From contig VFIW01000009.1 in the NCBI GenBank assembly GCA_006386115.1, forward strand, positions 186,001 to 250,000: 64,000 nt of DNA, written 5' to 3'. Positions 9,701 to 18,126 of this stretch are shown one piece after another (position 1 is the stretch's first letter; each line of letters opens with the position of its first letter). Below the pieces are notes generated by a model. That model made no database searches. It saw only the letters and a list, made by a program, of their open reading frames with translations, and was not told where the DNA came from. The stretch is from Globisporangium splendens (Eukaryota; Oomycota; Peronosporomycetes; Pythiales; Pythiaceae). The position numbers and the translations under genes were made by a program.

Positions 9701-10681
9701 GGCGCAGAAATAGATCTCTCTGCAGCACGCGCTGCGAGAGCAACGAAAAAGCAAGACAAAGCCGTCGCGGCAGCGCGGCAATTTGTCGATGAGCGCGCAG
9801 CATTGTTGCGTCGCGTACGCGACCAACTAGCTGCTGCGCAAGACAAGCAAAAGCTCTACGCCGATAAATCGGGTAGAAAGAACAAACAAACGTTTTGTGT
9901 GGGTGATAAAGTGCTTTTAAGCATTAAAAACCTACCAAACGATGCAGTCACAACGCTCCCCAGCGGGAGTAAGTTGTTGCCACGATTTATCGGGCCATAC
10001 ACTGTTGTGGAGAAGATTGGAGACTTGAATTACAAGCTCGATCTCCCAACGAGAATGGCAACGCACCCCGTGTTCTACGTGGGTTTGCTTAAGCGCTACC
10101 ATGACGCTACTGTGGATTCTTATCCCAGTCCGGGAGCACGTCGGTCTCATCAGGGGGCTCAGACGCCGCCCATCGAGACACGAGCGCGTTGTGCCTCTCC
10201 CAAAGCGTCTTCACTCGCGGAGCGTACCTCGCGTGGAAGTGCTTCCCGCGGACATGGTACTCCTCCAGCATCTGACGAGCTTCCTTCAGCTCCGTCTCAA
10301 GCGCTGTCACCCTCTGCTTCAACAGCGAGGTTTCGTCCAGATATTGCTGGCGAAGGGTACGGACGTCTTGCTGTAGCGCCCCCAAAGACGATGCGTTCGC
10401 GTGAACCATCTGAACCACCGCATCTGGTGCAACCACCGATGCTGAAGCGAAGTAGGGCGCCACCTGTCCCGCTGATTGACAAGCAGGGACAGCGCCACTA
10501 CCATGTTGAGCGCCTGCTGCGTGTGCAGCGGCGTAAGGGGAACACCCACTACCTTGTGAAGTGGCGTGGGTACGATGTGTCGCAGAGCTCGTGGGAGCCT
10601 GCTGAGCGTCTTCGCGAAGACGTCCCGGATCTTGTTGACGCCTTTGAGGCGCAACTGAGGGACTGTCATTCGCGCGAGTAA
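6674..10681 (+). CDS. RT-RNase H-integrase-chromodomain frame of element B
   Basis: 1335 codons open from 6674 (GTG; the frame is open further upstream, so this is part of a polyprotein). RT has TRQWPLPREQ, VMPQGLKNAPATF and catalytic YFDDIFVH (FDD at 7496-7504). RNase H has VVCDASDFAIGCALM and YTDHASLR. Integrase has the HHCC finger H-x-H..C-E-Q-C (about 8629-8760) and catalytic D724, D785 and E821 (D,D35E spacing). The GPY/F-type C-terminal domain lies around 9975-10080. A chromodomain closes the protein (about 10490-10660; HYHVERLLRVQRRKG ... YLVKWRGY ... SSWEPAE). A 45-bp unit repeated three times sits in the linker (about 9499-9620). All catalytic residues are present; the element may be active. 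Confidence 0.93.
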   Translation: MFFAEFAALHELPSTAEAIVSLEEMSYELFLTDLERDQIREIVVPTAFTRSELCTSSTADESVLEPDKQKRFAAQDWDAVKGSPYFDLLWEFKDVFPDKVPSALPVDRGVRHEIDLEPGSKYCVTRQWPLPREQVEAIDEFFAKRALAGHVRESKSPHSSPTFCVRKATGGWRIVHAFNKLNAATIPAQTPIPRKDVLIDSMGGSTVFSALDLMDGFYQILMRESDVPLTAVSTPSGMLWEWLVMPQGLKNAPATFNRLVTHLLRPHRAYAPSYFDDIFVHSRAEGDLSAVDVHKRHLRSVLQCLRDNSLYCNLKKCIFGASEIPILGCYVGKAGVRADPEKIKAIADWPIPKNVKDLRKWLGLANYLHKYSHNYAARVRPLTHLLKKDVEWDWTNDVMNAFIDVKESLVRAPVLALPDHTKAFSVVCDASDFAIGCALMQKDDDGHERVVSYQSRLLKAAEKNYPVHDKELLAIKYALLKFRVHLLGATPFVVYTDHASLRTAINSPHLSQRMARWLAFFSEFNFRVEYKPGKENVLADALSRRPDYESSVDDSSDALCLERTPDLMHLSISRVQTKLKDNIQSLYPKDDECRLLIAHFDGSSKESLPAKLESKLARFSYHDGLLWHRLSNFDYPRVYVPHDQDLKLSILHEFHDAPASGHLGREKTFLQVSNVFWWPHQYKWVANYVRSCEQCQRVKPAGKNKAPLHPLPIPQDCWKSVSMDFVFGFPEDKARNTGVVVFVDRLSKMVHVAPVRKHVTAQETACLFLEHVFRYHGLPESIVSDRDPRFTAAFWRELFRLLGTDLALSTADHPETDGQTERVNRVVEDILRSIAVDHPRDWSRWLPYAEFAINSSEHASTAVTPFYFNSLRHPRVPATLFEGVERSAVGGQLAALDASARSPSPDVASTAHVDARDAPPVRSRSESVTVLPDSTQSIDMSGTVLSYGTRVPKDGSPTVLSYGTRVSIDGSPTVLSYGTRAKNSQSQTESGDCSRERQPRMEGRAVSHTGAEIDLSAARAARATKKQDKAVAAARQFVDERAALLRRVRDQLAAAQDKQKLYADKSGRKNKQTFCVGDKVLLSIKNLPNDAVTTLPSGSKLLPRFIGPYTVVEKIGDLNYKLDLPTRMATHPVFYVGLLKRYHDATVDSYPSPGARRSHQGAQTPPIETRARCASPKASSLAERTSRGSASRGHGTPPASDELPSAPSQALSPSASTARFRPDIAGEGYGRLAVAPPKTMRSREPSEPPHLVQPPMLKRSRAPPVPLIDKQGQRHYHVERLLRVQRRKGNTHYLVKWRGYDVSQSSWEPAERLREDVPDLVDAFEAQLRDCHSRE

Positions 10682-11651
10682 TTTGTCGCCTGTTACCAGC
10701 GCGACCACCCGCTCGCAGAGGCGTGCCACCGCCCTGCTTGGAGCGAAACAGACGAACACGGTCAACTGCAAATTGCATGCGTTGACTGCGTTGCGCTGTC
10801 GGATCGGTAGACACTGTGCGAGTGCTACCTCCCTTAATTTTACTGATGCACGACATGAAGTCGGCATCGTACTCTTCTTCCGTCTCTCCAACAAAGAGGA
10901 CGACTGGGATCGGGTGAATACGCAATTCCCCATTTTCACCCCGCAATCGCTTTTCACGCCAATTTTTAAATTGAGCGTCATAGTCCCGCGCACAAAGTCT
11001 AGCTCTCGCGAGCAGATTCGATGCGGTCTTGCCAGCCGGCCATAGTTCTGGCGGCGGCATTTCGGGCAGTGAGTACTTGAGCTCATCGTGAACGATGGCT
11101 CGCACTCCTGCCTCTTCGTTTGTAATGAGGACTTCGTGCTTCCTCTTACGATTGTTGACAGCCTCAACGGCGTCATTTTCCTCCTTCGTCCGATACATCG
11201 AGACGTCAGCGGATGGATCTCGCTCGAGCTCGTGGAGATAAGCGGCGTGTCGCTCGCTTTGCAACTCCTCGTACTCGACCCACTCGTCGATGGAGCCGAG
11301 CTTCACGGTGAGCGCTCCCTCGTCTTCAAGCGAGCTCCCGTCATTGTCAACGACGAGGAATTCCTCAGTCGCTTCCTCCTCTTCCAAAGCACGCGCGAAC
11401 AGCGGCTTCACGGAAGGGAGATCTCCGAATCGCAGCTCACTGCTTATAGCAGGAGCGCTATCAGATGTGGGAGCAGACCTGCCGTCGCTCTCCGCAGGCA
11501 CGTCGACCGCATCCGCGGTGACCGTCGTTCGTCTTGCGCTCGACGCGACCTCTCTGTCTTCCTCGCGCTTGCGCAGAGTTTCGACGAGAGTGCCGACGCC
11601 TTCCCCTTTTTGTCGCGCGAGCTTCTCGCGGACAGCTTTGTTGGTGGCCAT
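10107..11651 (-). CDS. Antisense ORF inside element B (unknown coiled-coil protein)
   Basis: 514 codons on the strand opposite to gag-pol, from an ATG at 11651 (the frame is open to 11693). No family is recognised. The N-terminus is basic (MATNKAVREKLARQKG). Then come an acidic Glu/Asp-rich stretch (about residues 70-170), a mixed region with ELWPAGKTASNLLARARLC and FKNWREKRL, and a low-complexity Gln/Arg/Ala linker. A strong predicted coiled coil follows (ALQQDVRTLRQQYLDETSLL, KQRVTALETELKEARQMLEE), with a conserved-looking end (KTLWERHNALVSRW). The last 190 codons overlap the end of pol. The 3' LTR lies 140-185 bp upstream, so LTR antisense transcription could express it. Antisense ORFs at this position are known in some plant Ty3/gypsy elements (Grande-type). 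Whether this one is translated is inference. Confidence 0.6.
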   Translation of the reverse strand: MATNKAVREKLARQKGEGVGTLVETLRKREEDREVASSARRTTVTADAVDVPAESDGRSAPTSDSAPAISSELRFGDLPSVKPLFARALEEEEATEEFLVVDNDGSSLEDEGALTVKLGSIDEWVEYEELQSERHAAYLHELERDPSADVSMYRTKEENDAVEAVNNRKRKHEVLITNEEAGVRAIVHDELKYSLPEMPPPELWPAGKTASNLLARARLCARDYDAQFKNWREKRLRGENGELRIHPIPVVLFVGETEEEYDADFMSCISKIKGGSTRTVSTDPTAQRSQRMQFAVDRVRLFRSKQGGGTPLRAGGRAGNRRQITRANDSPSVAPQRRQQDPGRLREDAQQAPTSSATHRTHATSQGSGCSPYAAAHAAGAQHGSGAVPACQSAGQVAPYFASASVVAPDAVVQMVHANASSLGALQQDVRTLRQQYLDETSLLKQRVTALETELKEARQMLEEYHVRGKHFHARYAPRVKTLWERHNALVSRWAASEPPDETDVLPDWDKNPQ

Positions 11652-11822
11652 GATACTCACGTGCGCGAGCACAGTGACTATATGTGCCAACACTCGGTGA
11701 AATTAACGCACGCGTCGCCGCTGTGCTCTTTCCCGAGGAATACACGAATGTTCCCCTTTCTCGGCGCACACGCGCGAGATCCACACGTTTCTCACACCGA
11801 CCCTTCGAGTGTTTCGCACTTT

Positions 11823-11835
11823 AAGTGGGGGGTGG
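11823..11835 (+). other. Polypurine tract of element B
   Basis: AAGTGGGGGGTGG abuts the 3' LTR, as expected for plus-strand priming. One or two T interruptions are present. Confidence 0.7.
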
Positions 11836-12369
11836 TGTAACGGGGTTACACTGTAACATGGTTACGCACTTGTGTTGTACCACACAACCAAACCGAACCT
11901 TGCGGTACGTAGAGTACGCGCAACAAGTTTAAGACCGAACCATGAGGTTCGTCGTACTTGCTCGAACCTTCACGGTGGAGCCGGCAGCCAGTCTGAGTGA
12001 CGGCGCCTCCGATTGGACATAATTGAACATGCATTTCACCCAATCACATAAGACAACTAGCGTTAGTCTTTCATAGCCACTCATTGCCCCATGGGGAGTA
12101 ATTACACTTGAGATTGCTATTGTTCATAGTTACATAAAGATAATCCAGGTTGTCCTACAGAGGGCAACCTCCAACAAATAAACAGTTCCATTTTTACCGT
12201 TAACTGAGTCTTTGGTTATCGACGGTTACTCTATAGAGACCTATAGGTAACCGATTGTTGCACTGCAGGAAGCAGGCAACCGCTCTCGGAACAGAGTCCT
12301 TGAGAGAAGCGTTGATTACGCTTCCTCACACACGTACCGTGCTGCGTAACTCGGAAGTGTCCGGTTACA
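11836..12369 (+). repeat. 3' LTR of element B
   Basis: 534 bp, same ends and length as the 5' LTR; three substitutions seen by eye. It lies upstream of the antisense ORF on the minus strand, so its internal sequences could act as that ORF's promoter. Confidence 0.95.
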
Positions 12370-12374
12370 AGTCT
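12370..12374 (+). repeat. Target-site duplication (right), element B
   Basis: AGTCT directly after the right LTR, matching 3815-3819. Ty3/gypsy integrases normally make 4-6 bp duplications. Confidence 0.9.
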
Positions 12375-12420
12375 TATTGGCTAATATGCAAATGGCTACG
12401 TACAGTGTTCATGAGTGACA
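12375..12420 (-). repeat. Candidate outer remainder of the split LTR of element A
   Basis: Directly after the right target duplication. It ends ...ATGAGTGACA at 12420, so on the minus strand it would start TGTCACTCAT, giving an LTR of about 264 bp together with 3602-3819. The boundary is inferred only from the TGT-ending pattern; the other LTR copy lies outside the window. Confidence 0.4.
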
Positions 12421-13241
12421 CATATTAATGTGTCTCCAACTGTACGACGTGGGTGGGTTCAGAAGAGGTGGTAAAACCCATGTGGGAGAAAACCCAGACT
12501 CTCCTGACCCGGGAACCCATGTAATGGGAGGCCCCATTACAATCCTCGTCACTGCTGTTGATGTCAGACGCCATCACTGGCTCCCATTCGCAGCCATTTT
12601 CGTGTGTCATCGAGGAGCTTTTTTTCTATTTTCTTCTCGAAACTGCATGAGCGAGAAGGGGAGTGATCCACCAACTTCCGAGGTCATTGACAAAAATACT
12701 CAAAAATGACTCGAGGACAGTTGTGCTTGAATTGGCCTCATACAGAGACGATTTTGGGTTGAGACTTTCAACTCAAGTCAGTTCTGACGCAAGCGCGTCA
12801 TCTTTAAGCTCAGAATGCTGCTGTCGCGCCAACATTGCTTGTTTTCAACCCACTCTCGATGAAAAAAACAGCCGCTGGCTTTGGCTGATGGACAGATTTT
12901 CTCTGGCAAGTGCCGCAGGATTCAAAAATCTCGAGAAAAGTATCTTGCCAAGGCGGGCATAGACAGCTCAGCACGTGCAACCCGTCGCAGCGAGGGGACG
13001 AATTCATTTCAGTTAAAACATGCCCTAGGAATATGCTGATGGTTCAACAGCGCACGCTGCATGACTAACAGTTCTATATTTGTTGAGGCGCAGACTCGAT
13101 TGCTGGTTCGTGCGTCCAACTCAAGCTCCTCATTCGCAGGATGCTATGACGTGTAATGCCACCTACGCATCCCTCCTCCCGCTAGTTGGTTTTGGGCTGT
13201 CGAGTTTCGCATTCAGTGTTTGACATTTCAGACAGTGCAAC
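12421..13241. other. Intergenic, no gene seen
   Basis: About 820 bp of AT-balanced sequence between the retrotransposon block and the next gene. No coding frame, RNA gene or repeat was recognised. Confidence 0.5.
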
Positions 13242-14134
13242 ATGCCTGCAGTCAGTCAAAGTATATTGGTGCCTCCAGCTTGTAACAAGGACTGCCCAAG
13301 AGACAATGACGTTCTCGCAGCGAGTGAAGAATCAGCTATCAAAAACAACCACATGCTGATCCACATTCCTCCTCTCTCTGAAAAGAGATCGTGGCATTCG
13401 CTTCCGAGTCCAGCGACAACCGAGGACCGTCTGCTTCTGCTTCGCCGAGTGCAGTTCGTCTGGGTGTCTCGGCATCTACCAGGACTGATGCCAACAGCAT
13501 CAACTCTGCTGAGGAAGACGACCTTGAATCAAAAAGGGAGGTTCCTGTGGTGGAGCCCAGGTCAGGGAGTGATGAAAGTGAAACATACAGGGGATTCCTC
13601 AGGAGCCTCCTACAACGTCAAGTGACTTGATCTCCACTGACAGCAGCAACTGTGCATCCATGGACACTGTTATGACGTCACTGGTTCGAACCCCGTCGCT
13701 CGACGCGATCGATGCCTTGCTGGGCAACTGCCGCGCCATTCTCAACAGCTGCAGCAGTGGTAGTGGTGGGAGCGGTGCCAGAGATGGTGATGACGATGTG
13801 TGTGCCCTCGTTCTTGACATCAGTGCTATTGTGTAAGCTCTGTCTGTGTGCTTGCTTTTGATGGGTGAATGAATAGCCTGATCAACTCCTCTATCACCAA
13901 TAGACACAGAATTATCTAAATCGGAGGTCCTTGCTGTCGCATGTCTCGAAGCGGATTACAGTGTGGAACGCTGAGAGCAACGACTGCTTGAAATCCAATT
14001 TTGAACTGACAGCATGCCCGGCGCAAGATCCTCGATCGCGCGAAGGTCGGAATGAAATCATCTCCGCCAGCGCATCGGTTTCTGGTGCGTCGTTTGATGA
14101 TCCACAAAGTCCAACCTTGAAACCAGAACATTGA
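13242..14134 (+). CDS. Hypothetical Ser/Asp-rich protein, one intron, two apparent frame breaks
   Basis: No family recognised. Coding-like sequence starts at ATG 13242 and changes frame by -1 twice, at an A4 run (13381-13384) and a G4 run (13590-13593). One missing base at each place would give a continuous reading. An intron is placed at 13831-13903 (73 bp, GTGTAAG ... ACCAATAG), joining frames in phase 0. The second exon, 13904-14134, is open (RRSLLSHVSKRITVWNAES) and ends at TGA 14132. The predicted protein is low-complexity in the middle (Ser-rich, then SSGSGGSGARDGDDD) with a hydrophobic patch VCALVLDISAI before the intron. It could be a pseudogene, or a real gene with sequence errors. 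Confidence 0.45.
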
Positions 14135-15440
14135 CAATCACGGGGTGTCGTTCGTCGAGAAATTCAAATGTGTGGTGTGTGTGTGCGGGATTAGTATGCT
14201 GTAGTTTATAGTCACCAAGGTTTTCTGATATATGGCATTTGAGTTTGGCTGCACTCACTAGAATTCTCAGGTCAAATCGTGTGGAGATGCCACGTGCTGA
14301 CATAGCAGGACCACCAAAGCATGTGAGTGAGTCAGTGTGAGTGAGCGTCGGCCATAAGAAGATCCATGTGGCAATATCATATCGCCCATCCTCTCTTTCA
14401 TGTGAATAATGGAGGGGTTGTATGTCAAGTTGCCAAGATACCTGGAGCAGGTGGTCAGTGGAGACTCTATATGCAAGCGGAATGCACTGCGAACGATGCA
14501 GAATCCACTCGTGAGACTCTCTTGAGCTTGGTTAGACTGTACATTCTATATATTAGCCGACTATCCATTGCAATGTCAGAGAGACACGTGATGCAGCAGG
14601 ATAGGATTCCGTCATGCTTCCCACACATCAACCCTGCAGACTAGTTGAACACGGCTTTCAGAATCTGCTCATCAACGAGACAAATCGAAAGTGAGCACTA
14701 TGGGACAATGCGCGAGCGGATACACTAATGCGGGCTTCTGATTGGCTGGATGATAAAGCAGAACCATATGACTTCAAAGAAACTGTGCCTCTCTATTCCA
14801 GAATTGCACGAAATAATACTTTGAATATGTTATCATTGGTGCAGTTCTGAAACCTCTTTAAATCAGATCCATGCATTATCAAAGGCTTTGGCAAATTCGA
14901 GACTTTGCGCAATATCTTTGGCAATGCAAAATTCATGCCGACACCTCCCGCAACGAATAACTCAAATATTTGCCTCCATTAAATCATAAACCCTTCTTAA
15001 ATGAGTTGTAGTCAACTGAGGTTTTGCATTCATTGGCCTTTATGAATAGAAAAGACGACGCAGATAACAATGTATCAATTATCACAGAGGCGACCCTTTT
15101 TGCCTCTACTTTACGATACAGAACAGGGATCCACGTTGGCGACCAGAATCCAGAGACCAGACGGCAACTTGATCATGACTGAATTAGTTCGAAGAGGTCG
15201 CTGGACCCCCACTGCCCCTGCAAACCACTGGAGCGGCGCCGACACGAAGTAGCCATCTCAGCGTCCTTCCATTCCCTCTCCAGCGCCCTCCTCCTCTGGT
15301 GGCGTCTCCGTCTGTCCAGCCTCGATGCCATCGCGACCCAAGTTAGCAGACACGAGCGGATGCCGCTGTTCATTTCCAAAGTCGCTGGCAGTTCCGCAGC
15401 AGCCACTTCCGTGTCGACCGCCTGCACCTTTCAAGACACC
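14135..15440. promoter_or_regulatory. Upstream region of MYB gene 1
   Basis: No gene. A weak copy of the array's promoter blocks is visible: CACTCAC (14252-14258) with GTGAGTGAG (14323-14331); ATTGGC at 14741-14746; and TGCCTCTCTAT at 14786-14796. Spacing and order resemble the regions ahead of MYB genes 2-4. Confidence 0.45.
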
Positions 15441-15959
15441 ATGACCATTACGTCGGATGTGCAGACCCAGTTCTTCGACAAGAGCACCAACAAGCTCATC
15501 TGCTTGCCCAACCGAAGCGCGTACCTGGTCCCACCTAGCGGATCATCTCTGCAAGCCAACAGCAACAATGGGGCGCCGTGGACGGACGATGAGCATGCGC
15601 GGTTCCTAGCGGGACTCGAGCTGTTCCCGTCGGGGCCATGGAAGTCCATCGCCAACTGCGTGGGCACACGAACTGCCCGCCAGACGATGTCCCACGCGCA
15701 AAAATACCGACAGAAAATCGCGCGTCGGCAGCGAGGTTCGCCTACAGGTGCTGAAAGTGGCTTTGCCCACGACACGCTGAAGGACAATATAAGCGGTAGT
15801 GCTCTGCACTCAGCGGGTGTGGCAGAACCCTCGCTCTCCGACATGCATCTCACTGGCGACCTCCTCGATGAGATTCTCATGTCGCTTTTCGAAGACAATA
15901 ACGGTGAGTCCCTCGAGATCGCACAAGAAGACCTGGACGCTCTCATGAGCTCCCAGTAG
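15441..15959 (+). CDS. MYB-related transcription factor, SHAQKYR class (array gene 1)
   Basis: 172 aa from ATG 15441, chosen because all paralogues begin MTITS; an in-frame ATG at 15360 would add 27 residues lacking in the others. It contains a conserved N-terminal block (FFDKSTNKLICLP) and one MYB repeat (about residues 46-93: WTDDEHARFLAGLELF, SGPWKSIANCVGTRT, SHAQKYRQKIARR). An acidic C-terminal block follows (LLDEILMSLFED, EDLDALM). MYB repeats of this class bind DNA as a single domain through the third helix holding SHAQKY. The acidic-hydrophobic tail may be an activation domain (inference). Its last 120 bp are almost identical to gene 2. Oomycete MYBs of this family are often stage-specific, e.g. 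in sporulation. Confidence 0.9.
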   Translation: MTITSDVQTQFFDKSTNKLICLPNRSAYLVPPSGSSLQANSNNGAPWTDDEHARFLAGLELFPSGPWKSIANCVGTRTARQTMSHAQKYRQKIARRQRGSPTGAESGFAHDTLKDNISGSALHSAGVAEPSLSDMHLTGDLLDEILMSLFEDNNGESLEIAQEDLDALMSSQ

Positions 15960-17497
15960 CGAGTCAGTGACTGCGAAGTCGTCTCTGCGAATGCAAGCAG
16001 ATATCGGTAGCCTCGATGCATATGAACAAGGAAACGACTCTTTTAGGAGTGTTCGTTTACCAGTCCAGCAAATCCCCCCTTTGCGATAGAAGCACCGGTC
16101 ACAGCCTGGACACCCCAAGAAGAAGTCAAACGCTCATCTCGCCACTGAGAGGCCCCAAAACCAAGTCGCATCGCGATAAGAAGCAGATATCGACAGCCTC
16201 GCCACGAGAAAAAATCAAAACAAATAACTCCTCCTCCCCATCGATGCATTTGCATCATTCAAGGCGTTTTCAATGCATATTGTTTGCTGTAGTTGGTAGC
16301 TCAAAGCGAAAGTAGTATGTATGTGTAGCAAAATGAAGGATAAGAAGACTCCAAGGAAGAGTTTTCCTAGCAAATTGAAGTAAGAAGTACGTGAGTTGCG
16401 GTGAATTGAAGTCTAAAAGTTAATTTGTTATGCTACTGTATTTCTGTCGCAATCAGACACGATCGATGGCTGTTCTCACTGGTGCCTGAAAAATTGTCCA
16501 AGTCATTCCTCAGCTGGCTAAGCTAGCTTGTATACCGAGAGAAGAAAGGCAGCGCCTGAAGAGCACATGCGCTGTGTTATGTGGCGCTTTGGACGTCGCC
16601 TTAGAACCCACATGCTACGTCACCCCATGTCCACGAGAAAAAGACGGCAGCAAAGATGCATCATCAACTCAAATATGCAATCCTCATATCATAGTGTATG
16701 ATCAGCGCATCTCTTGTTCGACAACGTGAACTTTCACTCGCTCGGAGCAAGCCACAAAAGTGTGGCTGTCCTCTGTTCTGAGATGTTTAATCGCGTCCAG
16801 CATGGATGGACGAAGCGGGGAAAATGCGACTTGGATTACGCCTTGAGCTCTTGGGGACGCTGCAGTTCCTTCAAATTCAACAATGGATCAATTACGTTAC
16901 GCGATTGGCTGAGGTAAACCACCTTTTTGCAATGCGGTTGGCTGGAAAGTCGATGTGCGTCAAACCTGATATCTGGCAGCTTTGGGTTCGCGAAAATTTG
17001 CGTTGAAGTCAATCGTTGCAAGGTTTCGACACAGCACTCGCACAGTAAGATATTTTAGCATACTGACGTGGATACAAGCAGCACAAGACATCTCCCAAGC
17101 CTAAGCGTTATGGTTCTTGGCTCCAGAAAAATCGGACTCGCAGCATCCGTGGGCTGGTGATAATTCATTTGGGCTAGTGGTTTTCAGATCGGAGTTGCAG
17201 CTTGCCACACGTCATCAATTCGAAGTATATGAGTTTTCTTTTTTTCGCGAGTCGGGCGGACAGAATACCGAGAAACGAGGGAAAGGTCGGACCAGGCTCC
17301 CATCCACTTGAGAGAGCGTCACCGAATCCGTGCACTGCATTCAGAAGAGCGCATGGAGCGCAACCTACTGTCTCGTCTGAAATGACAGGCAGTAGTGTAG
17401 CGTAATTGAGCTGTGAAGGTTGGTTGAGTCATACGAGTCAAAAGAAAGGCAGGGACGAGGGAAGTAGTATTACGCTGCTGCTGCTGCAAAGTCGTCC

Positions 17498-17569
17498 TTC
17501 ACTCACAAGACACAAAGGCCAAACGTGTGGCTCAGGCGCAGTCAGCAGTCTGACGGTTCCGTGAGTGAA
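17498..17569 (+). promoter_or_regulatory. Paired inverted motif ahead of MYB gene 2
   Basis: TTCACTCAC (17498-17506) and its exact reverse complement GTGAGTGAA (17561-17569) are 54 bp apart, with AACGTGTGGC (17522-17531) between them. The same arrangement occurs ahead of genes 3 and 4, within otherwise diverged sequence. Confidence 0.6.
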
Positions 17570-17646
17570 TGTCTTTCGGAGACCTGTCATGAACGAGAGC
17601 AGTATCCAAAGTGTTTGTAATTGTAGATACGCGTTTCCAGCGATTT

Positions 17647-17717
17647 GATTGGCCAATTTCAGTCACAACTTGACACTTAACACTCAAGACCTTCAGAAAT
17701 ACGCTGTGCCTCTTTAT
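17647..17717 (+). promoter_or_regulatory. CCAAT palindrome and CCTCTTTAT box ahead of MYB gene 2
   Basis: ATTGGCCAAT (17648-17657) is a perfect palindrome with a CCAAT box on each strand, preceded by GTTTCCAGCGATTTG. TGCCTCTTTAT lies at 17707-17717, about 410 bp ahead of the ATG. Both are conserved in the same order at genes 1, 3 and 5. Confidence 0.55.
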
Positions 17718-18126
17718 TTCAGATTTCGTTATTTACACTAATGTCATGCCTGTTTGCATTGCATGTTGATCAAAATAGTAAATATGAAGGGTTGTGCTAG
17801 ATCCTGATATATGACATCGAAATTATCTTGCATACAAAAAATCTATTGACAGTGGCATCGGATCAAATCGAAGGATGACCACAAGCATACCGGGCAGTCA
17901 CGCCAATGCGACGAATCCAGAAGATGCACAACAAGATCAGACACTGCGATGAAGGCAGAAGGTGTATCACAACGTCAGAGTAAGCACGGCGCCTGTTGGT
18001 AACTCCTAAGGGCTCAAGGGCATCCTGGTCATCCCACTCGGGACCTGTGCGCCGAGAACCAAGCCGGTTTTCCATCACCTCACTGTTGAATTTCCATCAT
18101 AGCAGCAACTGCTCAACTATTCCACT

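Larger units (their letters stand above)
3820..12369 (+). mobile_element. Full-length Ty3/gypsy chromovirus-type LTR retrotransposon, element B
   Basis: Two 534-bp LTRs (3820-4353 and 11836-12369) start TGTAACGGGG and end GTTACA. By eye they differ at only three positions. The element is flanked by the perfect 5-bp target duplication AGTCT (3815-3819 and 12370-12374). Between the LTRs are a primer-binding site, gag, a protease frame, an RT-RNase H-integrase-chromodomain frame, a long antisense ORF, and a G-rich polypurine tract. The near-identical LTRs and intact duplication indicate a recent insertion into the LTR of element A. Gag, protease and RT lie in three successive -1 frames. Confidence 0.96.
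15960..18126. promoter_or_regulatory. Intergenic/promoter region of MYB gene 2
   Basis: No gene seen. 16010-16140 is similar to the sequence after gene 2 (18710-18840), for example GTCCAGCAAATC and TTTGCGATAGAAGCA, so the duplicated unit included the 3' flank. The promoter blocks are listed separately. Confidence 0.6.

Noticed and set aside
10319..11176. 285-codon second minus-strand frame in element B
   Set aside because: It lies inside the longer antisense ORF in another frame and is Cys/Arg/Val-rich without ordered features.
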